A DNA stretch of 64,000 nucleotides from Oribacterium sp. P6A1 (lineage in GTDB: Bacteria > Bacillota > Clostridia > Lachnospirales > Lachnospiraceae): contig NZ_JNKO01000007.1 of assembly GCF_000702885.1 (NCBI RefSeq), positions 1-64,000 on the forward strand. The letters are read 5' to 3'. A program made the position numbers and the translations under genes. The notes under the pieces were generated by a model, which saw nothing but the letters and a program-made list of their open reading frames with translations, ran no database searches and was not told the origin of the DNA. This document shows, in pieces, positions 35,544 to 43,045 of the stretch (position 1 is the stretch's first letter; the number at the start of each line of letters is the position of its first letter).

Positions 35544-36290
35544 ATGGCTAAAAAAGTAATGCTGGCAGGTGAATCATGGATGAGTTTCACTACACATGTG
35601 AAGGGATTCGATACATTTCATACATCAGTTTATGAAACAGGAAAAGAGTGGCTTGAAAAGGCCGTAAAGGCTGCGGGATATGAGTTCGTGTTTATTCCGA
35701 ATCATGAGGCCATGGATGGATTCCCATTCACTTTGGAGGAGCTTAAAGAGTATTCCTGCATCATTTTATCTGATATAGGCGCAAATACCCTTCTTTTACC
35801 TACAGAGACCTTTAACAGAAGTGTCAAGAAGCCTAACCGATGCAATTTATTGCGTGACTATGTTCTTTCAGGAGGTTCCCTTCTGATGGTGGGAGGATAC
35901 ATGACCTTTTCCGGAATAGACGGAAAGGGAAAGTGGCATGATACAGCGGTTCAGGAGGTACTTCCTGTGGAAGTAAGCACACTGGACGACAGAATGGAGC
36001 ACTGTGAGGGAGTAACGCCGGAGATTCTGAAAAAGGATCATCCTGTATTTAAGGGAGTCTCAGAAGCATGGCCTCAGGTTCTCGGCTACAATAAGACAGT
36101 GGCAAAGCCGGAAGCTGAAGTCCTTGCAACAGTCTGCGGAGATCCGTTTATTGCATTCGGCAAATACGGAAAGGGAAAATCCGGAGTCTTCACAACAGAC
36201 TGCGCACCACACTGGGCACCGCCGGAGTTTTGTAACTGGGAGTCATACAATCAGTTGTTTGCAAACATCATAGCTTATCTTGAAGTATAA
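35544..36290 (+). CDS. Class I glutamine amidotransferase-fold protein lacking the catalytic Cys
   Basis: A 248-residue protein like the STM3548/PF07090 group (recalled). The nucleophile-elbow position reads GGYMTFSG near residue 115, so the usual Cys is absent and amidotransferase activity is unlikely. HPVFKGV and GKGKSGVFTTDCAPHW further on are typical of the group. The start at 35544 has GAGGAG upstream; a GTG at 35535 lies too close to that site. The 185 bp upstream contain a GGCGGA/TCCGCC hairpin without a T-run, so a transcript processing or internal-promoter point is possible. Confidence 0.75.
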   Translation: MAKKVMLAGESWMSFTTHVKGFDTFHTSVYETGKEWLEKAVKAAGYEFVFIPNHEAMDGFPFTLEELKEYSCIILSDIGANTLLLPTETFNRSVKKPNRCNLLRDYVLSGGSLLMVGGYMTFSGIDGKGKWHDTAVQEVLPVEVSTLDDRMEHCEGVTPEILKKDHPVFKGVSEAWPQVLGYNKTVAKPEAEVLATVCGDPFIAFGKYGKGKSGVFTTDCAPHWAPPEFCNWESYNQLFANIIAYLEV

Positions 36291-36301
36291 AGGTGAAGGC
36301 T

Positions 36302-37456
36302 TTGAAATATGAATGGGATGAAGCGGATAAGCTTCTTACAGATCTTTTAAATATAAAAAGTGTAAACGGAAGAGATGATGAGGGGCAGGTAGCACTGTTC
36401 CTCAAATCTTATTTTGAAGAATTCGGTATAGCTTCCGAGATTCAGAAGATAGATGAAAAGCACAGTAATTTCGTGGCACATATCCCGGGGAAGGATCATT
36501 CGAGACATATCCTTTTGAACGGACATATGGACACAGTGCCTTACGGAGACCTTGAAAAGTGGAAAACGGATCCCGGAGTCGCAGTTTTGGATTCCGAAGG
36601 GAGGGTTTTTGCAAGGGGCGCCAGTGATATGAAGAGCGGACTTGCCATGCTGGCATACGCCATAACCCATGTTGCGGAAAAGGGAACTCCTTCCTTTGAC
36701 ATCACCTTTGCCGCCACCTGTGATGAGGAAAAAGGGGGACTTGGTGCCAATGTTTTTTCGGGAAGTAAGTTCCTCCCGAAGGTGACTGAGATTCTCATAG
36801 GAGAGCCTACCTACCTTAATCTTGGAATCGCCCAAAAGGGATGCTTATGGCTTGAGCTATCCTTTGAAGGAATCACAGGACATGGAGCATATCCTGAAAA
36901 GGGATTAAATGCCATTGAGGAAGGAATGAAAGTTGCGGGACTTTTGAAGGAGGCCGTTCAAGCTGCATCGAACCCGGTTCTTGGTCACTCCACTGCCCAG
37001 GTTACGGAAATAGAGGGGGGAGTGGCTCCCAATATGACTCCTGACAGATGTCGGATACTCATGGATATAAGGATGGTTCCCGGGCAGACAAAGGAAATGG
37101 TTTTGAAGTGCCTTTCAGAAATACTTGAGGACAGGGATAAAACAGATCCGAGGCTGAAGTGTCATGCTGCGGTAAAAAATGAGAGAGTCTCAGTAGAAAT
37201 CGGCAGAGAAGCAAGACTTACCGGGGATCTGAAGCATATACTGGAAAGTCATGGAGAAGCACCTGAGTATATGGGAATCAATTATTTCACGGACGGGTCC
37301 GCCATTCTGAAGGCACTGCCCGAAGCGGGAGTCCTTCTTTTTGGCCCGGGTGACCCTGAGCTTTGCCATCAGGCCAATGAATGCGTGGAGCTTGAGAAGT
37401 ATCATAAATCCATAGCTGTGATGATGGATTTTTTAAAGGGGAAATATGGAAACTAA
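36302..37456 (+). CDS. M20-family metallohydrolase, copy 2
   Basis: A 384-residue two-zinc hydrolase. GHMDTVP near residue 80, GASDMKSG near 110, CDEEKGGLGA near 145 and CHQANECVE near 360 mark the M20 active site. A TTG at 36302 is chosen as start because GGTG lies 6 bases upstream; a GTG at 36293 in the same frame has no ribosome site, so the start is uncertain by three codons. It is only distantly similar to copy 1, so the pair is not a recent duplication. The end overlaps the kinase gene by 11 bp. Confidence 0.83.
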   Translation: MKYEWDEADKLLTDLLNIKSVNGRDDEGQVALFLKSYFEEFGIASEIQKIDEKHSNFVAHIPGKDHSRHILLNGHMDTVPYGDLEKWKTDPGVAVLDSEGRVFARGASDMKSGLAMLAYAITHVAEKGTPSFDITFAATCDEEKGGLGANVFSGSKFLPKVTEILIGEPTYLNLGIAQKGCLWLELSFEGITGHGAYPEKGLNAIEEGMKVAGLLKEAVQAASNPVLGHSTAQVTEIEGGVAPNMTPDRCRILMDIRMVPGQTKEMVLKCLSEILEDRDKTDPRLKCHAAVKNERVSVEIGREARLTGDLKHILESHGEAPEYMGINYFTDGSAILKALPEAGVLLFGPGDPELCHQANECVELEKYHKSIAVMMDFLKGKYGN

Positions 37457-38336
37457 AGTATTGAATTTCGGGTCTTTGAACCTGGATTATGTCTATTCTG
37501 TTGATCATTTTGTACAGGAAGGAGAGACTCTTTCATCTCTGGAAAGAAATACATTTTGCGGCGGCAAGGGGCTTAACCAATCAGTGGCGCTTGCAAAGGC
37601 CGGATGCAGTGTATTTCATGCGGGAGCTGTGGGAAAGGATGACAGCAGCATCCTTCTTCAGATGCTGGACAGTGCCGGTGTAAACAGGGAGTTTCTTAAA
37701 TTCAAGGATGGACCCACAGGACATGCCATCATACAGAAGAATCCAGCAGGCAACAACTGTATACTTTTGTTTGGAGGCGCAAATCAGGAAATACTGAGAA
37801 CAGATATAGACGAAACCTTCAGTCATTTTGATAAGGGTGATTTTCTTGTTCTTCAGAATGAGATAAATGAACTGTCATACATCATAGAAAAGGGGCACGA
37901 AAAAGGGATGAAGATCGTGTTAAATCCTTCTCCCATGAATGAAAAGATAGAGGCATTACCCCTTAGTCTTATAGACTGTTTCATGCTGAATGAGGTGGAG
38001 GCAGCAGCTATCACCGGAGTGGATGCAAAGGATTCCGAGGGGCTTATCTCAGCATTAAGAGAGAAATTCCCAAAGGCTCATGTGGTTCTGACTCTTGGTG
38101 AAAGAGGCTCTGTATATGCATTTCAGGATAATGTTATAAAACAGGGAATTTTCAAGGTTCCGGTGGTTGATACAACTGCGGCAGGAGATACCTTCACTGG
38201 TTTCTTTATCGGATCACTGATTCGCGGAGAATCTCCCGAAAAAGCCCTTGAAATAGCAGCAAAAGCATCGGCCATAGCCGTTTCCAGACCCGGAGCAGCC
38301 CCGTCCATTCCTGAGCTTTCGGAAGTTTGCGTATAA
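37446..38336 (+). CDS. PfkB-family carbohydrate kinase (ribokinase-like)
   Basis: A 296-residue sugar or nucleoside kinase. The N-terminal signature GGKGLNQSVALAKAG is near residue 39, and the C-terminal signature DTTAAGDTFTGFF with the catalytic Asp near 245. Gly-Gly-Lys-Gly-x-Asn is the ribokinase-type pattern. In this operon it would phosphorylate the ribose released by the nucleoside hydrolase; a nucleoside kinase role cannot be excluded. AAAGGGGAAAT precedes the ATG. Confidence 0.9.
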   Translation: METKVLNFGSLNLDYVYSVDHFVQEGETLSSLERNTFCGGKGLNQSVALAKAGCSVFHAGAVGKDDSSILLQMLDSAGVNREFLKFKDGPTGHAIIQKNPAGNNCILLFGGANQEILRTDIDETFSHFDKGDFLVLQNEINELSYIIEKGHEKGMKIVLNPSPMNEKIEALPLSLIDCFMLNEVEAAAITGVDAKDSEGLISALREKFPKAHVVLTLGERGSVYAFQDNVIKQGIFKVPVVDTTAAGDTFTGFFIGSLIRGESPEKALEIAAKASAIAVSRPGAAPSIPELSEVCV

Positions 38337-38428
38337 AACCGCCGGTTCATCTGAAACCAAGCTTGCAGCAGGCCTCATCCAGCAGAACCGTATATCTGGA
38401 TTTTGAGTTATATAATTCAGCAAGGAAG

Positions 38429-38466
38429 AATCCCTCAGGAGTATAAATCTCCCGGGGGATTTTTGT
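38429..38466 (+). terminator. Terminator of the nucleoside operon
   Basis: AATCCC (38429-38434) pairs with GGGATT and AGGAG pairs with CTCC inside, followed by TTTTGT. It ends the 10-kb operon. Confidence 0.7.
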
Positions 38467-38832
38467 CTGTTTTGAAAACAGTAATAGTGTCTTGAAATTA
38501 TATATACAGGCGGAAGAAGATCCTTAATTTAGTGTAGTGGTGTAAAAAATAAATCCAAATAATTAATGATTATAAATTAAATTTTTATAAATGCATTCAT
38601 ACATGAGAGGATGAGAGTATAATGATAGATGTTATATCATTAATTCCTGTTATGGTATCAGGAGTAGTGTGTAAAATACTTTTCATCACTATTTATGCCG
38701 CCGGACAAAAGGCGACGGAATGGAGAGTTCTATGAAAACCTGATACTATATGCGGGCGGTTGCCCTTTGATTTAATGTGTAATAGCTATATTTCAATGGG
38801 AAGTTGTTTTTCAAAAGAGTGAGGTAGTAATT
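38467..38832 (+). other. Long intergenic region with a GC-rich candidate RNA leader
   Basis: AT-rich DNA with a TATAAT box at about 38616-38621. A GC-rich patch (38695-38768) lies within it: GCCGCC near 38696, GGCGACGG near 38711 and GGGCGGTTGCCC near 38754. The pieces GACGG-AATGG and GGTTGCC loosely recall the conserved strands of c-di-GMP-I (GEMM) aptamers, but the core is not matched. I see no protein-coding gene. Confidence 0.35.
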
Positions 38833-39381
38833 ATGGGTTTAAGGAAAAAAATTTTAGCAATGACGACAGTTATGGTTGTGTTACTCTCTGCAACGGTTTA
38901 TGCGGATTGGGGGGATTATGATATGACATATATCCCGTATTATTCTACATATGATTATACTGTGACAGAGGGCGAATCGATGTATGTGGTTTTATGTGAT
39001 GTAAGTGTATCTCTTAGATATTATCCTTCTATGGATGCGGATGTGATCACTCAGGTTCCGCTGGGAGAGCGGGTTACTTTTTTATCTGATGTAGGAAACG
39101 GTTATCTTTATGTTAATTATAACGGGATTGATGGATATATACTCAGCTATTATCTCGATTATTATGAGCCACAGACTTATGCCGGAAATTATGGCTGGAT
39201 TGTAAATGTAGACTATTCTGCCAGTCTGAGAAGTCTTCCGAGTACTGATTCCTATGCATATCTGCAGATACCTGCCGGTGCGATCGTTACAAACATTGCG
39301 GATGTAAATGATGAGTTTTATCAGGTTACCTACAATGGTATAACTGGCTATGTTTTGAAATATCTGGTATATATCGGATGA
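38833..39381 (+). CDS. Secreted protein with two SH3-like (SH3b) domains
   Basis: A 182-residue exported protein. The signal peptide is residues 1-24, with cleavage after VYA. Two SH3_3-type repeats follow: DVSVSLRYYPSMDADVI (near 56) and DYSASLRSLPSTDSYAY (near 128). Each continues to a GYILSYYL- or GYVLKYLV-type strand. Such domains bind peptidoglycan or other wall polymers; no enzymatic domain is attached. The sequence is strikingly Tyr-rich. GTGAGGTAG precedes the ATG. It is a single-gene unit with a strong terminator. Confidence 0.85.
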   Translation: MGLRKKILAMTTVMVVLLSATVYADWGDYDMTYIPYYSTYDYTVTEGESMYVVLCDVSVSLRYYPSMDADVITQVPLGERVTFLSDVGNGYLYVNYNGIDGYILSYYLDYYEPQTYAGNYGWIVNVDYSASLRSLPSTDSYAYLQIPAGAIVTNIADVNDEFYQVTYNGITGYVLKYLVYIG

Positions 39382-39451
39382 GTCCGGACAGGGCGAAGGT
39401 AAGAAAAGCAATAGTTCGTAAAGGAAGAGATAGTCATTATTTTTAACAATT

Positions 39452-39495
39452 AGCTCATTTGAGGGTCACCTAAGAACCTTCAAATGAGCTTTTTT
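39452..39495 (+). terminator. Terminator after the SH3 protein gene
   Basis: AGCTCATTTGA (39452-39462) pairs perfectly with TCAAATGAGCT (39480-39490), followed by TTTTT. Confidence 0.9.
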
Positions 39496-39678
39496 ATACA
39501 TATTAAATAATCGGAATAGTTTTAAGACCGATTAAACATGAAAAAAGACCGAATAAACAGGAATTATTGTAGCCTCAATGAAGCCATGGTAAAGTCGAAC
39601 CATAAAGAAACGGAACAATGAATCGAAGAAAGATTCTAAAGCACAGAAAAATCAAAAAAACTTATGGAGGAAACCAAA

Positions 39679-39936
39679 ATGGCTGATAATAAGAACATGG
39701 AACTTAATGATGAGATGATGGCGAAGATATCTGGAGGTAAAAGTGACATCGCTGGCCCTAAGTATGAGATAGGCGATTCAGTAAAACTCAAATTCGCGAA
39801 TGAAGAAGGTGTTGTGACAACAGTAACCGGATTCGTTGACGACAGAAGGGTAACTGCCGCAGGATGGGAATATCTTATCGTATACGAAGTAAACGGAACC
39901 ACATACGAGCATTGGTATCCTGAAATTGCTATTTGA
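39679..39936 (+). CDS. Small double-glycine-leader protein A
   Basis: An 85-residue protein. The start at 39679 has TGGAGG 8 bases upstream; the in-frame ATG at 39664 contains that site. The first 20 residues end MELNDEMMAKISGG, matching the double-glycine leader pattern of bacteriocin-type precursors (LNDEEL...SGG). The 65-residue remainder begins KSDIAGPKYEIGDSV and looks like a small beta-barrel with a G-x-x-V strand pattern, not a short lantibiotic core. It is adjacent and similar in layout to the next gene. No peptidase-containing exporter (PCAT) is in the window, so any export partner would be elsewhere. Confidence 0.75.
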   Translation: MADNKNMELNDEMMAKISGGKSDIAGPKYEIGDSVKLKFANEEGVVTTVTGFVDDRRVTAAGWEYLIVYEVNGTTYEHWYPEIAI

Positions 39937-39976
39937 TATTGGTGAAGGAAAATTTAAATAAGCGAGGAGAATAACC

Positions 39977-40291
39977 ATGAATGAGCATAGAATGATGTCG
40001 ATGGAGGATGTTGAAAAAAAGTCAAGACAGCTGAACACAGCATTGTCGGATGATGAAATGGCCCTAGCAAGTGGTGGTGTGCGAGGAAATTACCCTCCAC
40101 CAAAGTTTCATGTGGGTGATCATGTAAAAATGGTGGACTGGGAGACAGCTGATGATATCGTTATCCTCGAAGTAAAGGATGAGACATGGTATGATCCGAT
40201 GGAAGGATGGTTCTATATTATTAAGGCACATGAGCCTGGAATCGGCTGGTTGGAAGGGGGAGCCTCCGAAATATACATGCTACCGGCGTAG
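39977..40291 (+). CDS. Small double-glycine-leader protein B
   Basis: A 104-residue protein, 40 bp after protein A, with GCGAGGAG upstream. The leader is 34 residues, ending LNTALSDDEMALASGG. The mature part (70 residues) starts VRGNYPPPKFHVGDHVKM; PK-[FY]-x-[IV]-GD-x-VK is shared with protein A, as is the spacing of the later aromatic strand (GWFYIIKAHEPG against GWEYLIVYEV). The pair is therefore a diverged duplication of a leader plus small beta-barrel design. Function unknown; secreted bacteriocin-like or cell-surface factor are the main possibilities. Confidence 0.75.
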   Translation: MNEHRMMSMEDVEKKSRQLNTALSDDEMALASGGVRGNYPPPKFHVGDHVKMVDWETADDIVILEVKDETWYDPMEGWFYIIKAHEPGIGWLEGGASEIYMLPA

Positions 40292-40354
40292 TTGTAATAA
40301 TACTCAAGAAGTTTGATTGAATATTTCTCTATAAGACATTTATATAGGGGTGAT

Positions 40355-40390
40355 AAAGGATGTGGTGTTAGTAGCCACATCCTTTGTTTA
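40355..40390 (+). terminator. Terminator of the double-glycine pair
   Basis: AAAGGATGTGG (40355-40365) pairs perfectly with CCACATCCTTT (40375-40385). Confidence 0.85.
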
Positions 40391-40401
40391 GGTTTAGTTT
40401 T

Positions 40402-40437
40402 GCAATGGTAAACGCTCATTTGAGCATTAACTGTTGC
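40402..40437. repeat. Multi-stem palindrome
   Basis: GCTCA/TGAGC is nested in TAA/TTA and in GCAA/TTGC. It begins a 280-bp noncoding stretch rich in short inverted repeats. Confidence 0.45.
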
Positions 40438-40489
40438 AATTAAGCATTTAACATTTCAATTAACGCCGTCACTTTGCTTAAATGAAAAA

Positions 40490-40546
40490 CTTAACGAGAC
40501 CTTTTTGGGGGTATATTACGAAAATCCCTTAAAAAGGTCTTTTTTC
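40490..40546 (+). terminator. Terminator-like hairpin starting with a TTAACGAGAC repeat
   Basis: AGACCTTTTT (40497-40506) pairs perfectly with AAAAAGGTCT (40534-40543), followed by TTTTTTCATGGG. The 5' arm overlaps a copy of the repeat CTTAACGAGAC (40490-40500). The 74-codon ORF at 40505-40729 in this area has no ribosome site and is not supported. Confidence 0.5.
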
Positions 40547-40644
40547 ATGGGTTTAAATAATCAAGATTTTACGTGTTTTCGCGAGTTTTTGCATACAGGT
40601 TTCCTAAAGATGCGCGAACTTAATAGACGGATCACGACTTTTTT

Positions 40645-40661
40645 GAAGAAGTTAACGAGAC
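40645..40661 (+). repeat. Inverted repeat copy, left end of a 2.4-kb block
   Basis: GAAGAAGTTAACGAGAC. The exact inverse lies at 43029-43045, and a near copy in the same orientation at 42986-43002. With the flanking T the exact match is 18 bp. Confidence 0.6.
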
Positions 40662-40811
40662 CCATCTGCATCACGATTCTATGGATTTGGGGAGTGAAAT
40701 TTAGATCTTTCCAAAATTATCCAATATGATTGTATTTTCTAAAAATAATATACTCGATATTATAATCTATACAAAATATAGGCTGTTCTTAATTATTACC
40801 TCTCAATTATA

Positions 40812-40840
40812 TTGCTATCCGGTAAAAGGAACTATATAAT
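40812..40840 (+). promoter_or_regulatory. Promoter of the antiporter gene
   Basis: TTGCTA (40812-40817) and TATAAT (40835-40840) are spaced by 17 bp. The predicted leader is about 120 nt. Confidence 0.65.
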
Positions 40841-40895
40841 ACATAGACAAGGGAATGAAGTTCTCCCGTAGTATGATTACTAAAACCGCTATTTA

Positions 40896-40946
40896 AAAGC
40901 TGATGACTTCTGCGAATTATCAACGCAGAAAGTGTCAGCTTTTTCT
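40896..40946 (+). other. Nested hairpin in the antiporter leader
   Basis: AAAGCTGA (40896-40903) pairs with TCAGCTTT (40935-40942), and TTCTGCG (40908-40914) with CGCAGAA (40924-40930), followed by TTTCTGCG. It sits between promoter and ribosome site (TAGGAGGATAAATT), so it may act as an attenuator or as the expression platform of a regulatory RNA. Confidence 0.5.
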
Positions 40947-40967
40947 GCGTCTTTAGGAGGATAAATT

Positions 40968-42164
40968 ATGTTATTTAGTGTTGCTATGATGATGCTTTTG
41001 GGTCTTGTTCTGAGCTTTATATGTAAACGGGTAAAGCTCCCTGGGTTAATCGGAATGCTGATCACAGGAATTGTGTTAGGTCCATATGTTTTAAACATTA
41101 TCGACCATTCTGTTCTTTCAATATCTTCAGATATCAGAAAGATCGCACTCATTATAATTCTGACAAGAGCCGGTTTAAGTCTGGATATTTCCAGGTTAAA
41201 GAAGATAGGACGTCCGGCACTTATGATGTGCTTTATACCAGCCAGCTTTGAGTTGATTGGTATGCTGTGTTTTGCTCCGGGACTTATGGGTATTTCAATG
41301 TTGGAAGCAGCCATCATGGGAGCAGTTCTCGCGGCTGTTTCTCCGGCAGTAGTTGTTCCTAGAATGGTGAAACTCATTGAGGAAGGCTATGGAGTAAAAA
41401 AGCAGATCCCTCAGCTCATACTTGCCGGTGCCTCAGTGGATGATGTATATGTCATTGTGTTGTTTACAACATTTTTGGGAATAATCCAAGGGGAAGGTAT
41501 ATCGTTTGTTCGTTTTGTAAATATCCCGGTCTCTATCGTACTTGGAATCCTCATAGGTCTGTTCACCGGACGGATGCTGGCTCTTCTTTTTAAATATTTC
41601 CACATGAGAGATACCGTAAAAATCATGATAATACTATCGGTTTCCTTCATTCTGGTTCACCTGGAAGATATGCTTCATACACCTATTACTTATTCTGCGC
41701 TGATTGCTATAATGTTTATAGGGGTAGGCCTTACGAAATACAGAGCAGTAGTGTCTGAAAGATTACAATCCAAATATAATAAATTATGGGTTATCGCAGA
41801 AGTTTTCCTCTTTGTCTTAGTTGGTGCAACTGTTAATATAAGCTATCTTGAAAGCGTTGGCGTAAAAGCTGTTTTACTGGTCGCCGGAGCTTTACTTTTC
41901 AGAATGCTAGGAGTGTTTGTCTGCCTCATCGGTACTGATCTGAATACCAAGGAGAGATTGTTTACTATGATGGCATATACTCCTAAAGCAACGGTTCAAG
42001 CAGCAATCGGAGGTATCCCTTTAAGTGCAGGATTATCCTGCGGAGACCTGGTTCTTACTGTTGCAGTACTGGCAATTGTGATCACCGCGCCTTTGGGAGC
42101 TTTTGCGATTGATAATACTTATAAAGTGTTTCTCAGAAAGAGTCAGAACGCTCACATGGAATAA
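40968..42164 (+). CDS. Cation:proton antiporter (Na+/H+ exchanger family)
   Basis: A 398-residue membrane protein with about 12 membrane segments. The family region ILTRAGLSLDISRLKKIG is near residue 65, and the ion-binding pair is seen as GASVDDVYVIVLF with two Asp near residues 155-156. The type is CPA (PF00999); Na+ or K+ specificity cannot be told. Unlike many CPA2 proteins it has no C-terminal RCK domain. It is transcribed alone from a good promoter. It may contribute to pH or sodium homeostasis. Confidence 0.9.
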   Translation: MLFSVAMMMLLGLVLSFICKRVKLPGLIGMLITGIVLGPYVLNIIDHSVLSISSDIRKIALIIILTRAGLSLDISRLKKIGRPALMMCFIPASFELIGMLCFAPGLMGISMLEAAIMGAVLAAVSPAVVVPRMVKLIEEGYGVKKQIPQLILAGASVDDVYVIVLFTTFLGIIQGEGISFVRFVNIPVSIVLGILIGLFTGRMLALLFKYFHMRDTVKIMIILSVSFILVHLEDMLHTPITYSALIAIMFIGVGLTKYRAVVSERLQSKYNKLWVIAEVFLFVLVGATVNISYLESVGVKAVLLVAGALLFRMLGVFVCLIGTDLNTKERLFTMMAYTPKATVQAAIGGIPLSAGLSCGDLVLTVAVLAIVITAPLGAFAIDNTYKVFLRKSQNAHME

Positions 42165-42401
42165 GCATAAAACCACAACGACATATAGCAACAAAGAGCC
42201 AATTAGATTGGCATCTGTAAGTCTGATATTAAGGCAGAAAAAGGCATTAATAGAAGTCCTAAATGCAACTGACGAAATTTCCGAAACTACTTGAATATCT
42301 CATCATGACCATACTTTGTATTTTGTTGTTAATCGAGAATTTCTAACTCTACTAATCAATATGTGTGCAAAAACTCACACAAAAAAAGAACCCTGAATCC
42401 A

Positions 42402-42471
42402 TGAAGCACTCGCCATGTCATCTAAGGTTCTTTTAATCACGAATCGTTTTGGATCTGTGAAGCACTCGCCA
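42402..42471. repeat. 14-bp direct repeat TGAAGCACTCGCCA
   Basis: Two copies, 42402-42415 and 42458-42471, lie 56 bp apart just before the decayed lipoprotein gene. The first lies in the loop of an AAGAACC/GGTTCTT hairpin that may be the antiporter terminator. The repeat probably records a recombination event. Confidence 0.5.
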
Positions 42472-42970
42472 CATCTCTTTAACTTGCACTGAGGCTTCAA
42501 TAAGTGAAACTGAAGCTGTGAGTAGCGAAACAACTGATGAGAAAACAAATATTAATGCTGGTTTGGAGCAGACAGAATCAACTGCAAAAGATACAGAAAT
42601 CAAAAAGGTTGGCATTCTGACAATGCTTAACATGACAGAAGAAGAAATGACTAAATTCAGAGAGACCGGAAGATATATAGGAAGAATAATGAATGAGGAA
42701 GGTTATTTTGAACGTAATTCTCAGCAATTAAAGGGCGCAAAAGATGCCACGTACTATGATACCTTAGATTCAATGCTTATGGCATTAAATTCCGGAGATA
42801 TCATATCCAAAGCGTATCCATACAGGGATTGAGGTGATTTAACATCCATATTTGCTTTGAAATATCTTGAAGCAAATGAAGGAAGGTTATCCTGGACAAT
42901 CTTTTTTATTTTGTTTTTTGTTTCTAATTCGTTTTTTTATCTATCCATATATCCATTATATGGGTAGACC
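42461..42970 (+). pseudogene. Decayed lipoprotein gene (solute-binding-like)
   Basis: An open frame from 42461 begins in the middle of what looks like a lipobox (ISLTCTEASI), with no start codon, ribosome site or hydrophobic signal upstream. It continues through a domain containing ILTMLNMTEEEMTKF and YYDTLDSMLMALNSGD, reminiscent of the N-terminal region of Lachnospiraceae extracellular solute-binding proteins (recalled). It then meets a TGA at 42830. Beyond it the same frame stays open (GDLTSIFALKYLEANEGRL) before degenerating. A GTG at 42518 could start a 104-residue product, but I see no ribosome site. Confidence 0.5.
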
Positions 42971-42985
42971 TACATCACGGCAATT

Positions 42986-43045
42986 GAAGAGGTTAACGAG
43001 ACCTTTTGTGGTATAATAATCCATGAAAGTCTCGTTAACTTCTTC
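42986..43045. repeat. Long inverted repeat built from GTTAACGAGAC
   Basis: GAAGAGGTTAACGAGAC (42986-43002) pairs with GTCTCGTTAACTTCTTC (43029-43045), one mismatch, loop 26 nt containing TATAAT. The right arm is the exact inverse of 40645-40661. The stretch from 43046 to 43281 is AT-rich and holds no gene; a CACCTG/CAGGTG hairpin lies at 43198-43215 (GGCACCTGCAAAACCAGGTGCC). Confidence 0.65.

Noticed and set aside
40505-40729. Small ORF between the double-glycine pair and the antiporter
   Set aside because: Starts inside a terminator-like stem, lacks a ribosome site and encodes basic, unstructured-looking sequence.
42103-42294. 63-codon ORF at the end of the antiporter gene
   Set aside because: Out of frame with the antiporter, no ribosome site, low-complexity Thr/Lys content.
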